In this document: positions 21,560 to 28,297 of the stretch, piece after piece
Numbering within the stretch: the stretch's first letter is position 1
Layout of the letters: each line of letters begins with the position of its first letter
Assembly: GCA_900772835.1 (NCBI GenBank)
Contig: CAAGSA010000098.1
Span: forward strand, 1-28,297
Reading direction: 5' to 3'
Length of the DNA: 28,297 nucleotides
DNA from: an uncultured Prevotella sp.
GTDB taxonomy: Bacteria > Bacteroidota > Bacteroidia > Bacteroidales > Bacteroidaceae
Translations under genes and position numbers: made by a program
Notes under the pieces: generated by a model
Database searches by the model: none
The model's input: the letters and a program-made list of their open reading frames with translations, nothing else
What the model was told of the DNA's origin: nothing

Positions 21560-23518
21560 ATGGAAAACCAGAAAACAGACAGTCTGCGTTTTGCAGACAT
21601 CCAGATGCTCAGATACCGTCTTGACGGTTTCGATGAGTTGCCGCTGCTCAAGAAAAAGCTTGTCTATTATTTGTCGGAGGCCACATTATGGGGACGCGAC
21701 ATTACCTTTGACCAGTTCGGCAAGTACAATCTGAAGATTCGTAAGATGCTCGAAGCGGTCTTTGTGTCGTATACGGGCGACCGTTGCAACGGAGATTTCA
21801 TGGCTCTTGTCGAGTATCTCAGGAGAGTTTGGTTTTCCAATGGAATATACCACCATTATGGATGCGAGAAATTCCAACCGGGATTTACGGAGGAATTCCT
21901 GCGCCAGGCCGTAAAGCTGTCCGATGCTACGCTGCTGCCGCTTGAAGGGACGGAAACAGCTGATGCTCTTGTTGATGGATTGTGCCGGGTTATCTTTGAC
22001 CCGGAATATATGCCGAAGCGTGTCAGTCTTGCCGACGGTAAAGATGTGGTGTGCGAGTCGGCGTGCAATTTCTACGATGGGGTGTCGCAGCAGGAAGTTG
22101 AAGCATTCTATACTGGGATTGCGGAGAAGGATGATGTGGAACCGGTGTCGTACGGCCTTAATACAACGTTGCGGAAAAATGCTGCCGGAGAAATAGTTGA
22201 GGCGGTGTGGAAGCAGAGCGGACTCTATGGCGAAGCGATAGACCATATAATGTATTGGCTTGATAAGGCGGCAGGAGTGGCGGAGAATGAAAAGCAGCGG
22301 CAATATATACGTACGCTGGTGGAATTCTACAAGAGCGGCGATTTGCGTATCTTCAACAAATACTGTATCGAGTGGGTACAGGAACATGAAGCCGATATCG
22401 ATTTTGTGAACGGGTTCATTGAGGTGTACGGTGATCCGCTTGGACTAAAGGGGGCGTGGGAAGGAATAGTGGAATATAAGGACCTTGACGCTACGCAGCG
22501 TACGCAGACAATAAGTCGTAATGCGCAGTGGTTTGAAGACCATTCGCCTGTGGAACCGCGTTTCAGAAAGGAAAAGGTCAAGGGTGTGACGGCAAATGTA
22601 GTACGTGCAGCAATGCTGGGAGGCGACGAATACCCCTCTACGGCCATAGGTATAAACCTGCCCAATGCCGACTGGATAAGGGCTGAATATGGAAGCAAGA
22701 GCGTGACGATAAGCAATCTCATCGGGGCTTACAACGAGGCTGCCCACGGCAATGGTTTTAAGGAGGAATTTGTCTGCGACAAGAATACAGTGGAACTTAT
22801 AGACAAATATGGAGACTTGTGCGATGACCTGCATACAGACCTGCACGAATGCCTGGGACACGGCAGCGGAAAACTTCTTGAAGGGGTGTCGCCAGATGCT
22901 CTGAAAGCTTATGGCAGCACCATAGAAGAGGCGCGCGCCGACCTGTTTGGACTATATTATATCGCCGATGCAAAACTGTTGGAACTCGGGTTGCTGAAGG
23001 ATAAGGATGCCTACAAGGCGCAGTACTACAGCTATATGATGAACGGACTTATGACACAGCTCGTGCGCATAGCTCCTGGCAACAGCATAGAGGAAGCGCA
23101 TATGCGTAACCGTGCACTGGTGGCAAGATGGTGCTACGAGAAGGGCAGAGGAGACAACGTGGTGGAGATGTTTGAAAAAGACGGAAAAACATATATCCGT
23201 ATCAACGACTATGATGCACTGCGTACTCTCTTTGCACGCCTGCTTGCAGAAATACAGCGTATAAAGAGTGAAGGCGATTATGAAGCGGCACGCAGAATAG
23301 TGGAGGGATATGCCGTGAAGGTGGACAAGAAACTGCACGAAGAAGTGCTTGAACGCTATCGCGGACTGAACCTCGCACCGTATAAAGGATTCATCAATCC
23401 TGTGCTCAAGGCTGAGACCGACGCGCAGGGAGAGATAACAAACATAAGTGTGGACTGCACCGAAGGCTACGATGAGCAGATGTTGAGATACAGCCGCGAA
23501 TACGCTGCGCTCATTTGA
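21560..23518 (+). CDS. Dipeptidyl peptidase III (family M49 metallopeptidase)
   Basis: A 652-residue zinc exopeptidase that removes dipeptides from the N-terminus of short peptides. The M49 zinc site is HECLGH at 429-434 and EEARAD at 456-461, so the ligands are His429, His434 and Glu457 with Glu430 as catalytic base. The 28-residue spacing between first His and Glu equals that of the characterised Bacteroides thetaiotaomicron enzyme, which also has a Cys inside the hexapeptide, where human DPP III has HELLGH. No signal peptide is visible (MENQKTDSLRF), so it should act in the cytoplasm. The start codon follows an A-rich leader without Shine-Dalgarno. A 53-nt gap to the AlkD-like gene suggests they may share a transcript. 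Confidence 0.94.
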   Translation: MENQKTDSLRFADIQMLRYRLDGFDELPLLKKKLVYYLSEATLWGRDITFDQFGKYNLKIRKMLEAVFVSYTGDRCNGDFMALVEYLRRVWFSNGIYHHYGCEKFQPGFTEEFLRQAVKLSDATLLPLEGTETADALVDGLCRVIFDPEYMPKRVSLADGKDVVCESACNFYDGVSQQEVEAFYTGIAEKDDVEPVSYGLNTTLRKNAAGEIVEAVWKQSGLYGEAIDHIMYWLDKAAGVAENEKQRQYIRTLVEFYKSGDLRIFNKYCIEWVQEHEADIDFVNGFIEVYGDPLGLKGAWEGIVEYKDLDATQRTQTISRNAQWFEDHSPVEPRFRKEKVKGVTANVVRAAMLGGDEYPSTAIGINLPNADWIRAEYGSKSVTISNLIGAYNEAAHGNGFKEEFVCDKNTVELIDKYGDLCDDLHTDLHECLGHGSGKLLEGVSPDALKAYGSTIEEARADLFGLYYIADAKLLELGLLKDKDAYKAQYYSYMMNGLMTQLVRIAPGNSIEEAHMRNRALVARWCYEKGRGDNVVEMFEKDGKTYIRINDYDALRTLFARLLAEIQRIKSEGDYEAARRIVEGYAVKVDKKLHEEVLERYRGLNLAPYKGFINPVLKAETDAQGEITNISVDCTEGYDEQMLRYSREYAALI

Positions 23519-23571
23519 ATGCATAAAGCACGTATGTGGAAAATAGATTTTACGCATAAACAAGGACCTAT

Positions 23572-24183
23572 ATGGACAGCCAAAAGATACAAGACACGGT
23601 AAGGGAGATAAAACGCTCGTTCAGTCTGCAGATGAACGGAGTAGCATCGCAGTCGATGCGCGAAAAAGGTATCGGCGCTTATCTCAACTGGGGTATACAG
23701 TTGCCGGCATTGCGCAAGATTGCGCAAGAGTTGGGTAGGGATTATGATCTCGCCATTGCCTTATGGAAAGAAAACGTGAGGGAGTGTAAGATACTTGCTA
23801 CGATTATAATGCCGGCAGAACGGATGTCGGCAGACCTCATCTCTGTATGGATGGAGCAGACCGCCACGCAGGAAATAGCGGAGTATGCCACATTTAACCT
23901 GTATCAGTACGTGAAGAACGCATCGCTCTATGCCTATGTGTGGATTGCGTCTGCCAATGATATAGAGCAGATTTGTGGCTATAATCTGTTGGCGTGTCTT
24001 TTCAAAAAGGGATGCGAACCACAAGACAGAGACATAAATGAGTTCGTGGATCAAGCTATGGCGGCAATTTCCGATGGACAGATGGGGGTAAGACATGCTG
24101 CGATGAACAGCTTGCAGGCATTCGCTTCAATGGGAGAGCTGCAGGAGCAAATAGTTGCTGCGGTATTGGAAAAGTGCATCTGA
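23572..24183 (+). CDS. AlkD-like HEAT-repeat DNA alkylation repair protein
   Basis: A 203-residue all-helical protein resembling the DNA_alkylation_repair (AlkC/AlkD) family. IGAYLNWGIQLPALRKIAQE near residues 34-53 is the usual GV.xPxLRxIAK region, and helices such as LWKENVRECKILATIIM and YATFNLYQYV follow in a HEAT-like pattern. AlkD enzymes excise N3- and N7-alkylpurines without flipping the base. The protein is shorter than classic AlkD (~230), and the catalytic Trp and Asp cannot be assigned with certainty, so a non-catalytic HEAT protein is possible. The last codons form the 5' arm of a transcription terminator. Confidence 0.8.
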   Translation: MDSQKIQDTVREIKRSFSLQMNGVASQSMREKGIGAYLNWGIQLPALRKIAQELGRDYDLAIALWKENVRECKILATIIMPAERMSADLISVWMEQTATQEIAEYATFNLYQYVKNASLYAYVWIASANDIEQICGYNLLACLFKKGCEPQDRDINEFVDQAMAAISDGQMGVRHAAMNSLQAFASMGELQEQIVAAVLEKCI

Positions 24184-24196
24184 GTGCACTTTTTTA
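24170..24196 (+). terminator. Terminator overlapping the end of the AlkD-like gene
   Basis: AAAAGTGCA (24170-24178), loop TCTGAG and TGCACTTTT (24185-24193) form a perfect 9-bp stem followed by further T. The stop codon TGA (24181-24183) lies in the loop, so the final codons of the gene also encode the terminator. Confidence 0.8.
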
Positions 24197-24228
24197 TGTT
24201 TGTATGGGCGTAATAAAAAATAAAGTAG

Positions 24229-24236
24229 TATTTTTG
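24229..24236 (+). promoter_or_regulatory. Probable -7 element for purA
   Basis: TATTTTTG matches TAnnTTTG about 95 nt upstream of the purA ATG. The nearest TTTG upstream (24199-24202) is 26 nt away, longer than usual. The leader holds a CACAG-TTC-CTGTG hairpin (24249-24261) and an 11-codon frame at 24270-24305. Confidence 0.4.
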
Positions 24237-24330
24237 TACGGTCTTTGCCACAGTTCCTGTGATTGAAGTATGGTTCTGGAGGCATTGCCGCATATCAAAG
24301 AATAAAAGGAAAACCAAAAAACACTAAATA

Positions 24331-25605
24331 ATGAATACAGGTAAAGTAGATGTCCTGCTTGGATTGCAGTGGGGCGATGAAGGTAAAGGGAAAGTTGTAG
24401 ACGTGCTGACACCTGGCTATGATGTAATTGCACGTTTTCAGGGTGGTCCTAATGCAGGGCACACTCTGGAGTTTGAAGGACAGAAATATGTGCTTCGCAG
24501 CATTCCGTCAGGTATCTTTCAGGGTGGAAAGGTGAACATCATAGGTAATGGCGTGGTGCTAGCCCCGGACTTGTTTATGGATGAGGCGAAAGACCTTGAG
24601 AAAAGCGGGCATGACCTTCGCCAACGTCTCAAGATTTCAAAGAAAGCACACCTTATAATGCCGACACACCGTCTGCTCGACGCTGCATACGAGGCAAGAA
24701 AAGGAAAGAACAAGGTCGGTACTACCGGAAAAGGCATTGGTCCTACATATACTGATAAAATATCAAGAACCGGGCTCCGCGTGGGTGATATCTTTGAAAA
24801 TTTCAATGAAAAATACGCGCAGCACAAGGCACGTCACGAGGAGATGCTCAAAGACCTTGGGTATACTGATTATGATCTGGCAGAGGTTGAAAAGAAATGG
24901 ATGGAGGGAATTGAATACCTGCGCCAGTTCGAAATCGTAGATTCTGAACATGTGATAAACAAAATACTGCGCTCTGGAAAAAGCGTGCTTTGCGAAGGCG
25001 CACAGGGTACGATGCTTGACGTGGATTTCGGAAGCTATCCGTTCGTAACTTCGTCAAACACTATCTGTGCAGGTGCCTGTTCTGGACTCGGTATCGGACC
25101 GAACAAAATCGGTGAGGTATACGGTATAATGAAAGCATATTGTACACGTGTCGGTGCAGGTCCCTTCCCAACGGAACTGTTCGATGAAACTGGAGCGGAA
25201 CTGCGTGCCCTGGGACATGAGTTCGGAGCAGTAACTGGGCGTGAGCGTCGTTGCGGATGGATTGACCTTGTGGCACTTCGTTACGCAATAATGATAAACG
25301 GTGTAACGCAGCTTATTATGATGAAGAGCGACGTGCTTGATGGGTTTGACACTATCAAGGCTTGTGTGGCGTATAAGGTGGACGGAGAGGAAACACGTGA
25401 TTTCCCATACAACATTGAGCATGGCATAGAACCAGTATACAAGGAGCTGCTTGGATGGAAGACGGATATGACAAAGTTTACAAGCGAGGAGCAGTTCCCC
25501 GCAGAGTTCAACGACTATATCAAGTTCCTTGAGGCCGAGCTTGAAACTCCAATCAAGATTATATCCATCGGCCCGGACCGCGAGCAGACTGTCGTGAGAA
25601 AATAA
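24331..25605 (+). CDS. purA: Adenylosuccinate synthetase
   Basis: A 424-residue GTP-dependent enzyme that couples IMP and aspartate to adenylosuccinate, the first committed step to AMP. Signature segments: GLQWGDEGKGKVVDVL (about 11-26) with the catalytic Asp and the GDEGKGK nucleotide loop, RFQGGPNAGHTLEF with the catalytic His, TTGKGIGPTYTDKISR around 131, and GRERRCGWIDLVALRYA in the C-terminal third. The length matches bacterial PurA. The start (MNTGKVDVLLG) is the normal one. It is followed 50 nt later by hisS on the same strand, so the two are probably cotranscribed up to the terminator after hisS. Confidence 0.98.
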   Translation: MNTGKVDVLLGLQWGDEGKGKVVDVLTPGYDVIARFQGGPNAGHTLEFEGQKYVLRSIPSGIFQGGKVNIIGNGVVLAPDLFMDEAKDLEKSGHDLRQRLKISKKAHLIMPTHRLLDAAYEARKGKNKVGTTGKGIGPTYTDKISRTGLRVGDIFENFNEKYAQHKARHEEMLKDLGYTDYDLAEVEKKWMEGIEYLRQFEIVDSEHVINKILRSGKSVLCEGAQGTMLDVDFGSYPFVTSSNTICAGACSGLGIGPNKIGEVYGIMKAYCTRVGAGPFPTELFDETGAELRALGHEFGAVTGRERRCGWIDLVALRYAIMINGVTQLIMMKSDVLDGFDTIKACVAYKVDGEETRDFPYNIEHGIEPVYKELLGWKTDMTKFTSEEQFPAEFNDYIKFLEAELETPIKIISIGPDREQTVVRK

Positions 25606-25655
25606 CAAACCGGGAAAAACGTTAAAAGAAAACAATAAAGACACAGAAAACAGAA

Positions 25656-27017
25656 ATGAGTAAACCATCAATACCAAAGGGTACACGCGACTTCACACCG
25701 CAGGAGATGGCGAGGCGTAACTATATATTCGATACAATACGCTCCGTATATTCGCTCTACGGCTTCAGCCAGATAGAGACTCCTGCAATGGAAACGTTGC
25801 AGACTTTGCTTGGAAAATATGGAGAAGAAGGAGACAAACTCCTGTTCCGTATTCTAAACAGTGGTGACTATTTGGGGAAGCTTACCGACGAGCAGCTTGC
25901 ACAGCGGAACTCCGTGGCACTATCATCGAAAATATGCGAAAAAGGACTGCGCTATGACCTTACAGTTCCGTTCGCACGCTTTGTGGTTATGCATCGCGAC
26001 GAAATACAGCTTCCGTTTAAACGCTACCAGATTCAGCCCGTTTGGAGAGCCGACCGTCCGCAAAAGGGCAGATACAGAGAGTTCTATCAGTGTGACGCTG
26101 ATATCGTTGGCAGCGATTCCCTGCTGAACGAGGTGGAACTGGTGCAGATAATTGACACCGTCTTCCAACGCTTCGGAATAAGGGTACAGATAAAGATTAA
26201 CAATAGGAAACTGCTCTCCGGTATAGCTGAAATCGTAGGGGAGGCTGAGAAAATCGTTGATATAACGGTGGCTATTGACAAACTCGAAAAAATTGGACTG
26301 GAAAAGGTAAACGACGAACTGAGAGCCGATGGAATTAGTGAAGAGGCAATAGCTAAATTGCAGCCTGTCATAACCTTGTCTGGCTGTAATGAAGAAAAAC
26401 TTAAGATAATGGAAGAGTTTCTCTCTGATTCGGAAATAGGAATGAAGGGTATAGAAGAACTGAGATATATTTTGGGTATGGCTGAAAGGACAGGACTCAA
26501 GAATGAACTTCAGCTTGACTTGACTCTTGCTCGTGGACTGAATTATTATACGGGTGCAATCTTTGAAGTGAAAGCCCTTGATACATCGATTGGAAGCATC
26601 ACAGGTGGAGGACGCTATGACAATCTTACTGGAATCTTTGGAATGCCAGGAATAAGCGGTGTGGGAATATCATTCGGTGCCGACCGTATATATGATGTGT
26701 TGAATGCCCTCGACCTATATCCTAAGGAGATTATGACCAGTACACAGCTGTTGTTTATTAATTTCGGAGAAAAGGAAACGGAGTACTGTATGCCTATTGT
26801 GGCAATGGCACGTGCCAACGGCGTTCGTACAGAGATGTACCCGGATGCCGCAAAGATGAAAAAGCAGATGAGTTATGCTAATGCCAATGCTGTGCCTTTT
26901 GTTGCACTGGCAGGTGAAAACGAAATGGCAAATGGAGTCATCACGCTTAAGAATATGCAGTCTGGAGAACAAAAGCAGGTTACTCCAGAGGAAATGCTCA
27001 CTGTGGTGAAGGCTTGA
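25656..27017 (+). CDS. hisS: Histidyl-tRNA synthetase
   Basis: A 453-residue class II aminoacyl-tRNA synthetase that charges tRNA-His. The N-terminus KGTRDFTPQEMARRNYIFDT is the classic HisRS start. Motif 2 is seen in VWRADRPQKGRYREFYQCDA, the histidine-binding motif as LARGLNYYTG, then SITGGGRYDNL, and motif 3 as GVGISFGADRIYDVL. The C-terminal ~100 residues form the anticodon-binding domain (LLFINFGEKETEYCMPIV onwards). The length is within the normal bacterial range. A hairpin terminator stands 33 nt after the stop. Confidence 0.98.
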   Translation: MSKPSIPKGTRDFTPQEMARRNYIFDTIRSVYSLYGFSQIETPAMETLQTLLGKYGEEGDKLLFRILNSGDYLGKLTDEQLAQRNSVALSSKICEKGLRYDLTVPFARFVVMHRDEIQLPFKRYQIQPVWRADRPQKGRYREFYQCDADIVGSDSLLNEVELVQIIDTVFQRFGIRVQIKINNRKLLSGIAEIVGEAEKIVDITVAIDKLEKIGLEKVNDELRADGISEEAIAKLQPVITLSGCNEEKLKIMEEFLSDSEIGMKGIEELRYILGMAERTGLKNELQLDLTLARGLNYYTGAIFEVKALDTSIGSITGGGRYDNLTGIFGMPGISGVGISFGADRIYDVLNALDLYPKEIMTSTQLLFINFGEKETEYCMPIVAMARANGVRTEMYPDAAKMKKQMSYANANAVPFVALAGENEMANGVITLKNMQSGEQKQVTPEEMLTVVKA

Positions 27018-27049
27018 AACAATCTTAGTGCAGATTTAGATATTATTGA

Positions 27050-27087
27050 AGAGTATGTCTGTCATATATGACGGATGTACTCTTTTT
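27050..27087 (+). terminator. Rho-independent terminator after hisS
   Basis: AGAGTATGTCTGTCATA (27050-27066) pairs with TATGACGGATGTACTCT (27067-27083) through up to 17 bp with three G-U pairs, folding over a small apical loop, and is followed by a run of T to 27087. It separates the purA-hisS unit from the esterase gene. Confidence 0.85.
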
Positions 27088-27113
27088 GGAATAGTTATTA
27101 GAACAAATCAAGA

Positions 27114-28109
27114 ATGAAGAAAAGGAATTTACATATATTGGCGATGTTGTCGCTTTTGTTGCTTGTGCTATGCTCTTTTAAGGCAGACAAGGTAATAACT
27201 ATATTTATGATTGGCGATTCGACGATGGCGAATAAAGACATTTCGAACGACAAGCAGGAGCGTGGATGGGGAATGATGTTGTGCAATTATTTCGATGACG
27301 ACATTATTGTGGACAACCATGCCATGAATGGGCGCTCTTCAAAGAGCTTCATAGCAGAAGGCAGATGGGATGCGGTACTGAAGAAAATCAAGCCAGGTGA
27401 CTATGTTATTATTCAATTTGGACACAACGACGAGAAGAAGGATGAGGCTCGCCACACAGAACCAGGCACAACGTTCGATGATAATTTGCGCAAGTTTGTA
27501 AGGGATACACGGCGAAAAGGTGGAATCCCCGTACTGATGAACAGTGTTGTGCGCCGTAATTTCAGTGGCAGCAAGACAGCTGTTGCAGATGATGACCTGC
27601 GCGATAACTCGTCGAAAGAACTGTCTGAGGGCGACACGCTTATCGACACCCATGGAGCATATCTTGTTTCACCACGCCGTGTGGCAAAGGAAATGGGTGT
27701 TGCATTTGTAGATGCCAACAAGATAACGCATGATTTGGAGCAGGGACTTGGCAGGGAAGGCTCGAAGAAACTGCATATGATATTTGCGCCGGGCGAACAT
27801 CCATCAGTGCCAAGCGGCAGTCAGGACAATACCCATTATTCTGTTTATGGCGGAAACAAAGTCGCTGCCCTCCTTGCAGATGCTATGTGCAAAGAGATTC
27901 CTGCATTGAAAAAGCATCACATTGCTTATGACTTATACGTCTCTAAAACAGGAAACGGTCAGTTCTTTGATTTGGACAAAGCAACAGAAAGTATCCCTGC
28001 TGGAAAGCGTACCACAGTGGCTGTGACTGGTGGAATATGGAAAAAGCCTGTATTGCCGAAGGGCAAGAAAGTGAAGTTCGTACTGCTCCGTGGTGCAAGA
28101 TTTGAATAG
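27114..28109 (+). CDS. Rhamnogalacturonan-acetylesterase-like SGNH hydrolase (CE12 type)
   Basis: A 331-residue exported hydrolase. The N-terminus MKKRNLHILAMLSLLLLVLC is a signal peptide; Cys20 could be a lipidation site, but LVLC is a weak lipobox. SGNH blocks are present: Ser36 in IGDSTMAN (block I), Gly73 in MNGRSSKSF (II), Asn105 in FGHND (III), and Asp238 with His241 in QDNTHYSVYG (V). The pattern GDSTMA...NGRSSKSF...GHNDEKK matches CE12 rhamnogalacturonan acetylesterases, which remove acetyl groups from pectin. No other pectin gene lies in the window. The start is 26 nt after the hisS terminator, leaving little room for a promoter. Confidence 0.9.
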   Translation: MKKRNLHILAMLSLLLLVLCSFKADKVITIFMIGDSTMANKDISNDKQERGWGMMLCNYFDDDIIVDNHAMNGRSSKSFIAEGRWDAVLKKIKPGDYVIIQFGHNDEKKDEARHTEPGTTFDDNLRKFVRDTRRKGGIPVLMNSVVRRNFSGSKTAVADDDLRDNSSKELSEGDTLIDTHGAYLVSPRRVAKEMGVAFVDANKITHDLEQGLGREGSKKLHMIFAPGEHPSVPSGSQDNTHYSVYGGNKVAALLADAMCKEIPALKKHHIAYDLYVSKTGNGQFFDLDKATESIPAGKRTTVAVTGGIWKKPVLPKGKKVKFVLLRGARFE

Positions 28110-28232
28110 AATATCCATACTGCTTATGACCGTAGGCCATTTGTCTTGTGGTAATTGCTGTGCATATATAATAAGGTGTAATTATAAGTTGTCTTATTAA
28201 CCCGTTGGCGGAATTAATTTAAGTTGATAAAT

Positions 28233-28297
28233 ATGATTAAAAAGTTGTACATATCGCTGATTTTTAGTAACTTAGTGGTGTTCAAAACATTAAGTCC
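28233..28297 (+). CDS. Possible start of a gene cut by the window edge
   Basis: An ATG at 28233 opens a frame (MIKKLYISLIFSNLVVFKTL) that stays open to the end of the window. The Lys-rich start followed by hydrophobic residues would suit a signal peptide, but only 21 codons are visible and no Shine-Dalgarno precedes it. It could equally be noncoding A+T-rich sequence. Confidence 0.25.
   Translation, partial: MIKKLYISLIFSNLVVFKTLS

Overview
The window reads as chromosomal DNA of a Bacteroidota species, most likely order Bacteroidales and probably a Prevotella-like genus. Four things point there: promoters of the Bacteroidota type (TTTG, 19-20 nt spacer, TAnnTTTG), a near absence of Shine-Dalgarno sites, Bacteroidota-type proteins (M49 dipeptidyl peptidase with HECLGH, C69 dipeptidase, eukaryote-like glycogen branching enzyme, CE12-type esterase), and a remnant of an ISAon1/ISL3-like transposase. 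No 16S rRNA or other species marker is present, so the genus is an inference.

Layout. All genes from 64 to 16554 lie on the minus strand; all from 16837 to the end lie on the plus strand. The minus half holds two gene runs. The first (9897 down to 64) is headed by a clear promoter at 9927-9958 and contains, in transcription order: an exported MORN-repeat protein, a YhcH-family protein, glycogen branching enzyme, an unknown membrane protein, a YrdC/Sua5 tRNA-modification enzyme, a ClC chloride channel with CBS domains, the ribosome-assembly GTPase EngB, and an ABC-F (Uup-like) ATPase. The second run (16554 down to 10639) is a compact catabolic operon: a DapA/NanA-family aldolase, an SSS-family sodium symporter, an iron-type alcohol dehydrogenase, a PdxA2-type dehydrogenase and a DUF1537 four-carbon acid sugar kinase. 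Kinase plus PdxA2 is the known route from D-threonate or D-erythronate to dihydroxyacetone phosphate. The added aldolase and dehydrogenase suggest a larger or different acid-sugar substrate, and this is the best candidate here for an undescribed pathway.

The divergent region 16555-16836 carries a perfect 12-bp inverted repeat, one copy facing each transcription unit, which looks like a shared operator. The plus half contains a small outer-membrane beta-barrel protein, nadC, a C69 dipeptidase, tRNA-Arg(ACG) with its own promoter and terminator, a decayed mobile-element region (20212-20930), an AraC-type regulator with an unusual leader (strong Shine-Dalgarno, 6-codon reading frame, hairpin), DPP III, an AlkD-like HEAT-repeat protein, purA, hisS and a rhamnogalacturonan-acetylesterase-like SGNH hydrolase. 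Hairpin terminators follow the dipeptidase, the tRNA, the AlkD-like gene and hisS.

The 740-bp gap 9898-10638 has no convincing gene but contains several nested palindromes and may be a structured RNA or a dispersed repeat. All family assignments come from reading motifs by eye; no database search was possible.
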